Of a stretch of 15,877 nucleotides of DNA, positions 1-6,474 are shown in pieces. Origin of the DNA: JBHEKP01 sp041859375 (GTDB taxonomy: Bacteria > Hydrogenedentota > Hydrogenedentia > Hydrogenedentales > CAITNO01); NCBI GenBank assembly GCA_041859375.1, contig JBHEKP010000072.1:1-15877 (forward strand). Reading direction: 5' to 3'. Both the position numbers and the translations under genes were made by a program. The first letter of the stretch is position 1. Every line of letters starts with the position of its first letter. The notes beneath the pieces are model-generated. The model worked only from the letters and a program-made list of their open reading frames with translations. It had not been told where the DNA came from and did no database searches.

Positions 1-2
1 AG

Positions 3-515
3 CCCTCCCTCTACGAGCGCATGGCCCCCGCCATCGAGCAGTGCCAGGAAATCCTCAACTCCGTCGAACTCGGAAAATTCCTCGCCGCCCACCCCGACAT
101 CACCGACGAGGAGCTCACCGACCACGTCTTCCCCCCCGGCAACCAGAAGCCCTTCATAAACCCCTACCCCAGACGCCGCTACACCTATCCCCCCACCCCA
201 AACCCCGAAATCCTCCCCGACCCGGAGCCCACCCCAGAGACCGCCCCCACCGCCCCCATACCGCCCATCCTCTCCGTCCCCGCCACCACCCGCACCGTTA
301 CCCTTGACTCCACCCCCGCGCCCGCTCCCGCCCCCTCCGTCCCAACCCCCGCGCCCACGGCCACTCTTTCTCCTGCCCCTTCCTCCACCTCGTCCACTCC
401 GTCCATATCGTCCATATCGTCCAAAACCAGCCCCTACACACTCACCGCACGCACCGCCTCACAAAAAGAATCCTCCCCCCGTAATCCGTCCACGTTGCCC
501 CCGCCCCCGATCTAG
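3..515 (+). CDS. 3' part of an unrecognised gene with a Pro/Ser/Thr-rich C-terminal tail
   Basis: The reading frame is already open at the left edge (residues PSLYER precede the first Met at 21), so this is the end of a longer gene and the ATG at 21 need not be its start. The first 55 or so residues look like ordinary folded protein: a helical stretch with EQCQEILNSVELGKFL, then an acidic DITDEELTDHVF segment. Codons there end almost always in C or G, as in neighbouring genes. From about residue 60 the sequence becomes low complexity and rich in Pro, Ala, Thr and Ser. Over the last 50 codons the third-position bias weakens (act, ctt, tct, cct appear). The tail runs through a 9-bp tandem repeat that reads as Ser-Thr/Ile-Ser/Pro triplets before TAG at 513-515. 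I do not recognise the family. A cell-surface or linker role for the tail would be speculation. The coding call is fairly safe; the function is unknown. Confidence 0.55.
   Translation, partial: PSLYERMAPAIEQCQEILNSVELGKFLAAHPDITDEELTDHVFPPGNQKPFINPYPRRRYTYPPTPNPEILPDPEPTPETAPTAPIPPILSVPATTRTVTLDSTPAPAPAPSVPTPAPTATLSPAPSSTSSTPSISSISSKTSPYTLTARTASQKESSPRNPSTLPPPPI
384..422 (+). repeat. 9-bp tandem repeat inside the end of the first gene
   Basis: Four consecutive 9-base units, TCCACCTCG, TCCACTCCG, TCCATATCG and TCCATATCG, are followed by a further TCC. Nine bases is three codons, so the frame is kept and each unit adds Ser-x-Ser/Pro. A related array with the same period and the same orientation lies at 1141-1176. 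Confidence 0.75.
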
Positions 516-581
516 ATTCCGCATCCAGGCCCCCCGCTGTGCGCATGGCCGTTTTTCTAAACGCCTCCGCAGTAATGTGGT

Positions 582-998
582 TCAAATTGAGTGTCTGCGT
601 ATCGCATCAACAATGGAGGCGCTCTGCCACTTTACAATTTCAGTTGCGTTCTCCTTTACAATTGAGGATGTTCGCTCGGCCGCCCATGGCTCGACGGCAA
701 TGATGGGCTTGTTGTACATATGTTTTGCAATCAAAATTTCCTTGTTAATCCATTCTGAATACGTGCTGTAAACTCCAGCCAAGATGACAACGCAATTCAC
801 AAGCATTATTTTGTTGCTAATGGCTTCATAGAGTTCTTGCTTCGTTGGCGCGTTGTGAATGGGGTCGTTTTTCGGCACAGAATAGTCGGACCATTTGAAA
901 TTAGGATGCTCATTGAAAAAGCCAACCAGCTTTTCATAGGCGTCCCTATAACTCCATGAATGGCTTATAAAAAGCCTGTAGTTGGTCAGTGCGGGCAT
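582..998 (-). CDS. TIR-like protein of the MTH538/DUF1863 (Thoeris ThsB-type) family
   Basis: The 138-residue protein is close to the size of a single TIR-like domain. Visible family features are an N-terminal strand followed by FISHSW (residues 10-15), the block WSDYSVPKNDP (36-46), a central hydrophobic strand ending in LAGVYSTYSEW (73-83), NKEILIAKHMYNKPIIAVEPW (85-105), and a C-terminal segment ending VKWQSASIVDAIRRHS. In Thoeris defence, ThsB proteins of this kind make an NAD-derived cyclic signal that activates ThsA; a Glu in the helix after the central strand is the likely catalytic residue, and Glu87 is the best candidate here. I place the start at 998, not at the upstream Met at 1022, because AAGGAAG lies six bases before it. 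The gene is much less G+C-rich than its neighbours (about 37-45% in two 60-base lines counted by eye). No ThsA-like gene lies in the window; the convergent gene on the left is on the other strand. Fold assignment is strong; the defence role is inferred. Confidence 0.85.
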   Translation of the reverse strand: MPALTNYRLFISHSWSYRDAYEKLVGFFNEHPNFKWSDYSVPKNDPIHNAPTKQELYEAISNKIMLVNCVVILAGVYSTYSEWINKEILIAKHMYNKPIIAVEPWAAERTSSIVKENATEIVKWQSASIVDAIRRHSI

Positions 999-1140
999 GT
1001 TGCTTCCTTTTTTTAAGCGCACACTTCACGCTTGTTATTTTTGCGGCGGTTTGACATCGAACCTGTGAAAATAGACACTCCTCTCTTGGAAAAAGGATAA
1101 AACGACATTGCCGGTTTGTCAATAACCGTTTCACTTCTAT

Positions 1141-1176
1141 CCATCCCGTCCATCCTGTCCATCCCGTCCATTTCCC
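1141..1176 (+). repeat. 9-bp tandem repeat, intergenic
   Basis: Four 9-base units are seen: CCATCCCGT, CCATCCTGT, CCATCCCGT and a decayed CCATTTCCC. Seen on the other strand the unit is of the ATGGACGGG type. The period, orientation and GTCCAT core match the array at 384-422. The spacing between the two arrays is about 720 bp and encloses the low-G+C TIR gene. Confidence 0.8.
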
Positions 1177-1202
1177 CCTCCCATCCCTGCAACCGCCCGG
1201 TT

Positions 1203-1231
1203 TTTGCAGTATTTCCGCGAAATTTGATAAA
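1203..1231 (+). promoter_or_regulatory. Possible tyrS promoter
   Basis: TTTGCA at 1203-1208 and GATAAA at 1226-1231 are separated by 17 bases. Each hexamer matches the sigma-70 consensus at four of six positions. It would give a leader of about 180 bases before tyrS. This is a weak match in an A+T-rich patch, so it is only a candidate. Confidence 0.3.
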
Positions 1232-1275
1232 GTTACGGCATGTTTACGCCGTTTTCAACCCAAGGGGAACTCAGC

Positions 1276-1378
1276 GCGGATGCCCGTGTGCGCATCCGCC
1301 GCTCCTATCGCGCCGCCTGACGGGCCGGCGTGTTTTGTGTGTCTCAGGCCTGTTTTTCCCGATGCCGCCCCTCGGCGG
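1276..1378 (+). promoter_or_regulatory. Two hairpins in the tyrS leader
   Basis: The first hairpin pairs GCGGATGC (1276-1283) with GCATCCGC (1292-1299) around an 8-base loop. The second pairs CCGCC (1365-1369) with GGCGG (1374-1378) around CCTC and ends about 30 bases before the Shine-Dalgarno sequence. Neither is followed by a run of T, so they are not ordinary terminators, and I see no T-box features (no T-box consensus sequence or antiterminator). A regulatory role is possible but unproven. Confidence 0.35.
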
Positions 1379-1419
1379 GAAAACGGCGCAACCAACCGCA
1401 ACGATTCAGGATGCATTCC

Positions 1420-2724
1420 ATGTTTAACCGGTTTTACCAGGAATTTGGCGAAGTGACCCTGCTGGACGAACTGTCCTGGCGCGGGTTTGTGAACCAGGTG
1501 ACGCACCCGGAGCTGGGCGCGGAATTGGAAAAAGGCCCGATGACGCTGTACTGCGGCTTTGATCCCACTGCGGACAGCCTGCACATCGGTAGCCTGCTGC
1601 CCATCATGGGCCTGGCTCATTTCCAGCGCGCGGGCCACAGGCCCATCGCGCTGGTGGGCGGCGGCACGGGGCTCATCGGCGACCCCAGCTTCAAGGCGCA
1701 GGAGCGCGCCATGCTCACAAAGGAGCAGGTGGTGCTCAACGCGGCGGGCATCCGCCGCCAGTTGGAGTGTTTCCTCTCCTTTGAGGGCGAAAACGCCGCG
1801 GTGATGGTGAACAACGCCGACTGGCTCTGCGAGCTGCCGCTGGTGGACTTCCTGCGCGACACGGGCAAGTGCTTCTCGGTCAACGTCATGCTCGCCCGCG
1901 ACAGCGTGAAGCAGCGCATCACCGACCGCGATCAGGGCATGTCCTTCACCGAGTTCTCCTACAGCCTGCTTCAGGCCTACGATTTCATGCACCTCCACGG
2001 CAGCCACGGGTGCCGCCTGCAAATCGGCGGCAGCGACCAGTGGGGCAACATCGTGTCCGGCATTGACCTGACCCGCCGCCGTAGCGACGCGGAGGTCTAC
2101 GGGCTCACCATCCCCCTCGTCACCAAGGCGGACGGCTCGAAATTCGGCAAGACCGAGTCTGGAAACGTCTGGCTCGATCCGGAGCGCACCTCGCCCTACA
2201 AGTTCTACCAGTTCTGGATTAACCAGGCCGACGCCGACACGGGCCGTTACCTGCGCTACTTCACCTTCCTGCAGCGCGCGGACATCGAGGAGCTGGAGCG
2301 CCAGTCCCGCGAGGAGCCCCACAAGCGCGCCGCCCAGAAGCGGCTCGCCGAGGAGGTCACCCGCATGGTCCACGGCGAAGAGGCGCTCGCCGCCGCGCAG
2401 CGCGCGTCGGAGGCCGTTTTCGGCGGCGATCTGGCCGGGCTGGACGCGCGCACCCTGCTGGAAATCTTCGACGGCGTGCCCAGCTCGGATCTGCCCGCCG
2501 CGGCGCTTTCCGGCGGCACGCCGCTCATTGACGCGCTCACCGGCGCGGGCGTCTTCGCCAGCAAGGGCGAGGCACGGCGGCTGGTGCAGAACGGCGGCCT
2601 CTACCTCAACAGCCGCCGGGTGGACGCGTTGGACGCGAAACTCGGCCCGGAATGCCTGCTCACGGACAATCTGGCCGTGGTGCGCACGGGCAAGAAGAAC
2701 TACCACCTGCTCAGGTTTGTGTAA
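1420..2724 (+). CDS. tyrS: Tyrosyl-tRNA synthetase
   Basis: The enzyme attaches tyrosine to tRNA-Tyr in the cytoplasm, using ATP. The 434-residue product matches bacterial TyrRS (about 420 residues). It shows the class I HIGH-type signature in ADSLHIGSLLPI (HIG at residues 55-57), the tyrosine-site block QIGGSDQWGNI (201-211), the KMSKS-type loop KFGKT (241-245) and a C-terminal S4 RNA-binding domain (about 368-430, with SKGEARRLVQNGGLYLNSRR). The KFGK form of the loop is normal for one of the two bacterial TyrRS types. I chose the ATG at 1420 because AGGA lies eight bases upstream; the in-frame ATG at 1411 and the one at 1330 lack a ribosome binding site, and the latter would add a non-conserved N-terminus. 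The next gene starts 30 bases after the stop on the same strand, with no terminator between, so the two are probably co-transcribed. Confidence 0.97.
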   Translation: MFNRFYQEFGEVTLLDELSWRGFVNQVTHPELGAELEKGPMTLYCGFDPTADSLHIGSLLPIMGLAHFQRAGHRPIALVGGGTGLIGDPSFKAQERAMLTKEQVVLNAAGIRRQLECFLSFEGENAAVMVNNADWLCELPLVDFLRDTGKCFSVNVMLARDSVKQRITDRDQGMSFTEFSYSLLQAYDFMHLHGSHGCRLQIGGSDQWGNIVSGIDLTRRRSDAEVYGLTIPLVTKADGSKFGKTESGNVWLDPERTSPYKFYQFWINQADADTGRYLRYFTFLQRADIEELERQSREEPHKRAAQKRLAEEVTRMVHGEEALAAAQRASEAVFGGDLAGLDARTLLEIFDGVPSSDLPAAALSGGTPLIDALTGAGVFASKGEARRLVQNGGLYLNSRRVDALDAKLGPECLLTDNLAVVRTGKKNYHLLRFV

Positions 2725-2754
2725 CCGCCCCCACGGGCACGGGAGATCGGGCGC

Positions 2755-4131
2755 ATGACAGGCAAGGAACTCGTTGTCGCGGCGCTGCGCCGCCAAACCA
2801 CGCCCCGCGCGCCCTGGGTGCCCTTTGTGGGCGTCCACGGCGGGAAAATCATCGGCGTCACCGCCGCCGAGTACCTCCGGTCGGCGGACCTCATCTTCAA
2901 GGGCCAGCAGTGCGCCGTGGGCCTGTACCAGCCCGACGGCCTGCCCATCGTGTTCGACCTCCAGCTTGAGGCCGAGGCGCTGGGGTGCAGGCTCGCCTGG
3001 GCGGATGATGTGCCGCCCTCCGTGGTCTCCCACCCCCTCAAGTCCTGCGGCGAATGCGCGTCCCTGCCGGAGCTGGACTTCTCCGCCGGCCGCTTCCCCG
3101 TGGTGCGCGAGGCGACCCGCCGGCTGGCGGCGTACAACGGCCACCAAATCGCCCTCTACGGCCTGGTCACCGGACCCTTCACCCTCCTTTCGCACCTGCG
3201 CGGCAGCGAGGTGTTCCTCGACATGCTCACCGACCCGGACGGCGTCCACGCCGCCATGGACTGGTGCGCCGGCGCGGTGGAGCGCTGCGCCGCCTTCTAC
3301 CTCGAAAACGGCGCCGACGTCGTCGCCGTCGTGGACCCCATGACCAGCCAGATTTCCGAGGAGCATTTCTCCGGATTTGTCGCGCCCCGCCTCGACCGGG
3401 TCTTCGACTCCGTCCGCGCGCGCGGCGGCCTGTCGTCCCTGTTCGTGTGCGGCGACGCCACGCGCAACCTCGGCGCCATGTGCCGCACCACCTGCGACAA
3501 CGTCTCCATCGACGAGAACATCCCCCTCACGCTGCTGCGCGAGCACGCCGCCAAGCACCGCAAGTCCTACGGCGGCAACATCCGCCTCACCACGGTGCTG
3601 CTCCTCGGCACGGAGGACGACGCGCGGCTCGACGCCATCCGCTGCCTCGACGAGGGCGCCGGGCCGGGTTTCCTCCTCGCGCCCGGGTGCGACCTGCCCT
3701 ACGCCACGCCGGAGGCCAACCTCTGCGCCGTGGCCATGGTCGCCCGCGACCCCTACCAGCGCGACGTGGCCCGCATGACCGCCCGAGCCTCGGCGGCGGA
3801 CAGCTTTGAGGACATCATCCTCCCCGACTACGCCGCCGAGGACGCCGTGGTGCTCGACTGCGTCACCCTCGACTCCAGCGCCTGCGCGCCCTGCCAGTAC
3901 ATGCTCGACGCGGCGGTGCGCGCCGCCGAAAAGGCCGCCGTGCCCGTGCATGTCCACGAGCACAAGATCAAAAACCGGAACGGCATCGGCATGATGTGCC
4001 GCCTCGACGTGAAAAACATCCCCACCATCTGCATAGACGGCGCGCCCCGCTTCATCTCCATCATCCCCGACATCGACACCCTGGTCGCCGCCGTCGAGGA
4101 GCAGTACCGCCGCAAGCGCGCGGACGGATGA
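2755..4131 (+). CDS. Uroporphyrinogen-decarboxylase-like methyltransferase fused to a C-terminal thioredoxin domain
   Basis: Residues 1 to about 345 form a URO-D/MtaA/CmuA-type barrel: start MTGKELVVAALRRQ, YGLVTGPFTL (135-144), ENGADVVAVVDPMTSQIS (184-201), and GCDLPYATPEAN (311-322). Residues about 363-455 are thioredoxin-like, with SACAPC (Cys377, Cys380) and a cis-Pro loop KNIPTICIDG (Pro423). The MtaA/CmuA relatives move methyl groups to or from corrinoids and bind zinc through His-x-Cys...Cys. Here the two Cys are present (Cys232 in LFVCGD and Cys312 in GCDLP) but the His position is Phe230. This is unlikely to be HemE, which is about 350 residues and has no thioredoxin part. The thioredoxin domain could keep the zinc-ligand or a partner's thiols reduced; that is inference. 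Start ATG at 2755 has GGGAG nine bases upstream. No corrinoid-binding protein gene is in the window, so the substrate is unknown. A strong terminator follows the gene. Confidence 0.88.
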   Translation: MTGKELVVAALRRQTTPRAPWVPFVGVHGGKIIGVTAAEYLRSADLIFKGQQCAVGLYQPDGLPIVFDLQLEAEALGCRLAWADDVPPSVVSHPLKSCGECASLPELDFSAGRFPVVREATRRLAAYNGHQIALYGLVTGPFTLLSHLRGSEVFLDMLTDPDGVHAAMDWCAGAVERCAAFYLENGADVVAVVDPMTSQISEEHFSGFVAPRLDRVFDSVRARGGLSSLFVCGDATRNLGAMCRTTCDNVSIDENIPLTLLREHAAKHRKSYGGNIRLTTVLLLGTEDDARLDAIRCLDEGAGPGFLLAPGCDLPYATPEANLCAVAMVARDPYQRDVARMTARASAADSFEDIILPDYAAEDAVVLDCVTLDSSACAPCQYMLDAAVRAAEKAAVPVHVHEHKIKNRNGIGMMCRLDVKNIPTICIDGAPRFISIIPDIDTLVAAVEEQYRRKRADG

Positions 4132-4145
4132 CCCCCTGAAAAGAG

Positions 4146-4187
4146 AACGGGCGGGAGGGGCCTCGGCCCCTCCCGCCCGTTTTGTTT
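4146..4187 (+). terminator. Rho-independent terminator between convergent genes
   Basis: AACGGGCGGGAGGGGCC (4146-4162) can pair with the complementary arm at 4165-4181, leaving a CTCG tetraloop in practice, and is followed by TTTTGTTT. It ends the tyrS operon. Read from the minus strand the same stem is followed by TTCTCTTTT, so it may also stop transcription from the prepilin-like gene, whose stop codon is about 20 bases away. Confidence 0.92.
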
Positions 4188-4205
4188 CGGGGGGTGTTCC
4201 GCCGT

Positions 4206-5198
4206 TTAGAAGGCGCCAATCGCGCCCGCCAGCAGCGGGCTCACCGGCCAGACGTTCGGGTACCTCAGGAATTCAACATGGCCGTCCATGTACAGCACGT
4301 TGCTGCCGCCGGGCAGGTGGTTGAAGCCCATGTAGTCGCCGACCTGCGTGTTGATGAAGTCCGCCGACACCGAAATGGTGCTCTGCGCCATGTTGCTCGC
4401 CGCCGGGTTGTTGATGTCCGTGATGAAGAAGCGCTCGATGCCCTCGCGCAGGCGGTACACCGTCTGCTCGCCCGCGCCGACGGGGACCTTGATGTCCTCG
4501 TTGAGGCGCTGAAGCTGGTCCTGGCCCGCGGGGGAGTCGTACACCTGGTCGTCCAGCAGCTGCTGCAGCGACAGGATGAACTGCACGAAACCCGTCACCG
4601 TGTCCGCGGGAACGCCCTTGTTGATGAAGTAGGTCGTCGCCTCGTTGGCCAGCTCAACGATGGAGCGCGACTGGAACACGTGGGGATCGTCCGTCACGCC
4701 CGCAAGATGCACCGCCCAGCCCATGTAGAAATAGGCCGCCGAGTCGTTGTCCACCTCGCAGGGGTAGAAGTCCGTGTTCGGGACGCCCGTCGTCGCCGTC
4801 ATCGCCGAGCCGTTCCACACCTGGGCGAGCTGGTCCGCCTCAACGAAGACCTTGGTCTCGTCCGTGCCCTTGGTGCTCGACGGGCACAGCAGCACCTTCG
4901 GGTCGCTCATGTACTCGGGGTACATGGCGACGGCGTTCACCACAAAGGACGGGTCCGTCAGCATGCCCGACATCGCGCAGGACCACACGTCAATGCACGG
5001 GAACAACTGGCCCTTGTCCTCGTTCGCGTACATCTTCAGGGAAAGCCCGAACTGTTTCAGGTTGTTCTGGCAGCTCGAACGCCGCGCCGCCTCGCGCGCC
5101 CGCGCCAGCGCCGGCAGCAGTATCGCCGCCAGAATGCCGATGATGGCGATCACCACCAGCAGCTCGATCAGGGTGAAACCGCGTCTTCCTTTTCGCAT
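4206..5198 (-). CDS. DUF1559 prepilin-like protein with type IV pilin N-terminal methylation motif
   Basis: The 330-residue product starts MRKGRRG|FTLIELLVVIAIIGIL. That is a type IV prepilin leader with the peptidase site after Gly7, Glu at mature position 5, and one hydrophobic helix (about 8-29). It continues with PALARAREAARRSSCQNNLKQ, the stretch that starts the DUF1559 region, and ends with the family's H-x-DG signature in NHLPGGSNVLYMDGHVEF. Here 10 residues separate His294 from Asp305, where nine is usual. DUF1559 proteins are numerous in Planctomycetota and related phyla; they are thought to be pseudopilins of a type II secretion-like or cell-surface machine, exported and anchored in the inner membrane before processing by PilD-like peptidase. 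Start at 5198 is fixed by GGAGGAAAGAG just upstream; the longer open frame to 5363 adds a non-conserved region. No secretion genes adjoin it, which is normal for this family. The substrate or assembly is unknown. Confidence 0.93.
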   Translation of the reverse strand: MRKGRRGFTLIELLVVIAIIGILAAILLPALARAREAARRSSCQNNLKQFGLSLKMYANEDKGQLFPCIDVWSCAMSGMLTDPSFVVNAVAMYPEYMSDPKVLLCPSSTKGTDETKVFVEADQLAQVWNGSAMTATTGVPNTDFYPCEVDNDSAAYFYMGWAVHLAGVTDDPHVFQSRSIVELANEATTYFINKGVPADTVTGFVQFILSLQQLLDDQVYDSPAGQDQLQRLNEDIKVPVGAGEQTVYRLREGIERFFITDINNPAASNMAQSTISVSADFINTQVGDYMGFNHLPGGSNVLYMDGHVEFLRYPNVWPVSPLLAGAIGAF

Positions 5199-5214
5199 CT
5201 CTCTTTCCTCCGCT

Positions 5215-5233
5215 CCGCGCCTTCCCGGCGCGG
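5215..5233 (-). promoter_or_regulatory. Hairpin before the prepilin ribosome binding site
   Basis: CCGCGCC (5215-5221) and GGCGCGG (5227-5233) flank the 5-base loop TTCCC. It lies directly upstream of the Shine-Dalgarno sequence GGAGGA in the mRNA leader. No T run follows, so it is not a terminator. Confidence 0.4.
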
Positions 5234-5368
5234 CAACAACAATTAATCCCATCCGCGCCGGAACGCCGTCACTTTCGGCGGCCCGTCGGGATGCGCAAAA
5301 GCATACGCACGAAATGTTAGCCAAACATGAGACCGGGATTGGATGCCATCCGTTTCCAACCATCCATC

Positions 5369-5396
5369 GTTATAGCACAGCATGCCGTCAAAGTCA
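5369..5396 (-). promoter_or_regulatory. Probable promoter of the prepilin-like gene
   Basis: On the minus strand an extended -10, TGC-TATAAC, is read at 5377-5369, with TGACTT 16 bases upstream (5396-5391) as a weak -35. The leader would be about 165 bases long. The extended -10 is the main support. Confidence 0.45.
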
Positions 5397-5463
5397 TCAA
5401 AAAAGGCGGTTCACCCGGCGTAAAAGCCGCCATGCGGGCCCGCCGCGCTGTTGGCCAGTCCGT

Positions 5464-5493
5464 TTGTCATCGATGACGTGAATCGGCTATGAT
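5464..5493 (+). promoter_or_regulatory. Probable sigma-70 promoter of the MaoC-like gene
   Basis: TTGTCA (5464-5469) and TATGAT (5488-5493) are separated by 18 bases. Each matches the consensus at five of six positions. Transcription would start near 5500, about 65 bases before the gene. Confidence 0.6.
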
Positions 5494-5564
5494 AGTTCTT
5501 ACAAAGTGGAAATTCGCGCAAGTCACGAATTTCAAGCGCATGCAGCCGTCCCAGGAGTCCTGAA

Positions 5565-6467
5565 ATGCCCGCAATACTTGAATTTCAATCAAAACCCGCA
5601 ATGCTCCCCGTCTATTTCAAGGCCTTGACCAAGCGCGGCGGCAAACTCAAGCCCGGCGAGTCCTTCCCCCCGATGGAGGGGCGCTGGCGCAGTGCGGCGG
5701 CGGACCCCGCCAAGCTGAATGCCTACCGCGCGGCCTGCGGTTTCGCGGCGGACGGCAATCTTCCCTTTGTCTACCCCTATGTGCTGGTGGCGGGCGTGCA
5801 GATTGCCATGCTGGCGGATCCCCGTTTCCCCGTTTCCCCCATGGGCTTTGTCCATGCGCGCAACCACATCCTCCAGCGCCGGCCCATCGCGGAGGGCGCC
5901 TCTTTTGACATCACCACCGCCATCGGCGCGACACGCCCGGTGAAGCAGGGTGTCGAGTTTGACATGGACGGGCGGGTATCCGTCGGCGGCGAGACCGTGT
6001 GGGAGTGCGTGAGCACCTACCTGATGCGGAGCAAGAAACTGGCGAACCCGGAGGCGGCCGCGCCCCTGCGCTCGGTCTTCGAGGAGCTTTCGGCGCCGGA
6101 CCGCGAGGACGGCTGGGACGTGCCGGGCAACATGGGCCGCCGCTACGCGCGCATCACCGGCGACTTCAACCCCATCCATCTGGGCGCGCCCCTGGCAAAA
6201 CTTTTCGGCGGCTTTCCCAAGGCCATTGTCCACGGCATGTGGTCCCTGGCGCGCTGCGCCGCGTCGCTGCCCGCCCCCGACTTCGCGCGTCCGGTCCAGC
6301 TCGACGCCGTGTTCAAGGGGCCCGTGTTCATGGGCTCCCGCGTGGCGATGAAAAGCGCGACCGCGGACGGCCGCAGCCGCTTTGATCTCTTCTGCGGGGA
6401 CAACCCCCGTCCGGTGCTCACGGGCGCGCTGCGCCAGGCGGGCCCGGAGGAGTCGCTTTTCGCCTGA
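5565..6467 (+). CDS. MaoC-like double-hotdog dehydratase/hydratase
   Basis: The 300-residue protein has the length of a double-hotdog enoyl-CoA hydratase-type protein. The C-terminal hotdog has the clear hydratase signature RRYARITGDFNPIHLG (192-207), with Asp200 and His205 in the positions of the catalytic Asp and His of R-specific hydratases, and the following GFPKAIVHGMWSLARCA helix. The N-terminal half has YPYVLVAGVQIAMLAD and FVHARNHILQRRPI, which read as a degenerate hotdog. Relatives hydrate 2-enoyl-CoA or act on acyl-ACP/CoA in lipid metabolism; the substrate here cannot be read. The start at 5565 has AGGAG about nine bases upstream (in CCCAGGAGTCCTGAAATG). The stop is only 7 bases from the convergent stop of phoH, so no terminator fits between them and the two transcripts must overlap. 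Confidence 0.85.
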   Translation: MPAILEFQSKPAMLPVYFKALTKRGGKLKPGESFPPMEGRWRSAAADPAKLNAYRAACGFAADGNLPFVYPYVLVAGVQIAMLADPRFPVSPMGFVHARNHILQRRPIAEGASFDITTAIGATRPVKQGVEFDMDGRVSVGGETVWECVSTYLMRSKKLANPEAAAPLRSVFEELSAPDREDGWDVPGNMGRRYARITGDFNPIHLGAPLAKLFGGFPKAIVHGMWSLARCAASLPAPDFARPVQLDAVFKGPVFMGSRVAMKSATADGRSRFDLFCGDNPRPVLTGALRQAGPEESLFA

Positions 6468-6474
6468 GCGCCCC

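Larger units (their letters stand above)
999..1419. other. Gene-free stretch between the TIR gene and tyrS
   Basis: No convincing gene lies here. The left part (to about 1140) is A+T-rich and belongs with the TIR gene; it must hold that gene's promoter, but I see only weak candidates. A TTGACA at 1051-1056 lacks a good -10 at normal spacing. The 9-bp repeat block follows at 1141-1176, then a possible tyrS promoter at 1203-1231 and a GC-rich leader with two hairpins. Open frames crossing the region have no ribosome binding site and no family features. Confidence 0.6.
5199..5564. other. Divergent intergenic region, 366 bp
   Basis: No gene is supported here. It carries likely promoters for both flanking genes (5369-5396 on the minus strand, 5464-5493 on the plus strand) and a hairpin just before the prepilin ribosome binding site. 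The two promoters are far enough apart that they need not compete. An open frame of about 235 codons crossing on the plus strand lies mostly opposite the prepilin gene and has no features of its own. Confidence 0.6.

Noticed and set aside
384..422. Reading the 9-bp repeats as a CRISPR array
   Set aside because: The units are adjacent with no spacers and far too short; no cas genes are present.
582..1022. Complete Thoeris system
   Set aside because: Only the TIR-like component is present; no SIR2-SLOG ThsA gene can be found in any frame of the window.
1051..1077. TTGACA as a promoter for tyrS
   Set aside because: No matching -10 lies at 16-18 bases, and it is about 370 bases from the gene inside the foreign A+T-rich segment.
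1116..1427. A 103-codon plus-strand open frame before tyrS
   Set aside because: It begins in the repeat block, lacks a ribosome site and overlaps the proposed tyrS promoter and leader.
1255..3963. A 902-codon open frame on the minus strand opposite tyrS and the URO-D fusion
   Set aside because: It is in codon register with both genes. Such antisense frames stay open because the sense codons TTA, CTA and TCA are rare in GC-rich genes. The product is low-complexity and has no family motifs.
2755..4131. Calling this gene hemE
   Set aside because: The length, the thioredoxin domain and the GCDLPYATPEAN block fit methyltransferase-type URO-D proteins, not heme-pathway uroporphyrinogen decarboxylase.
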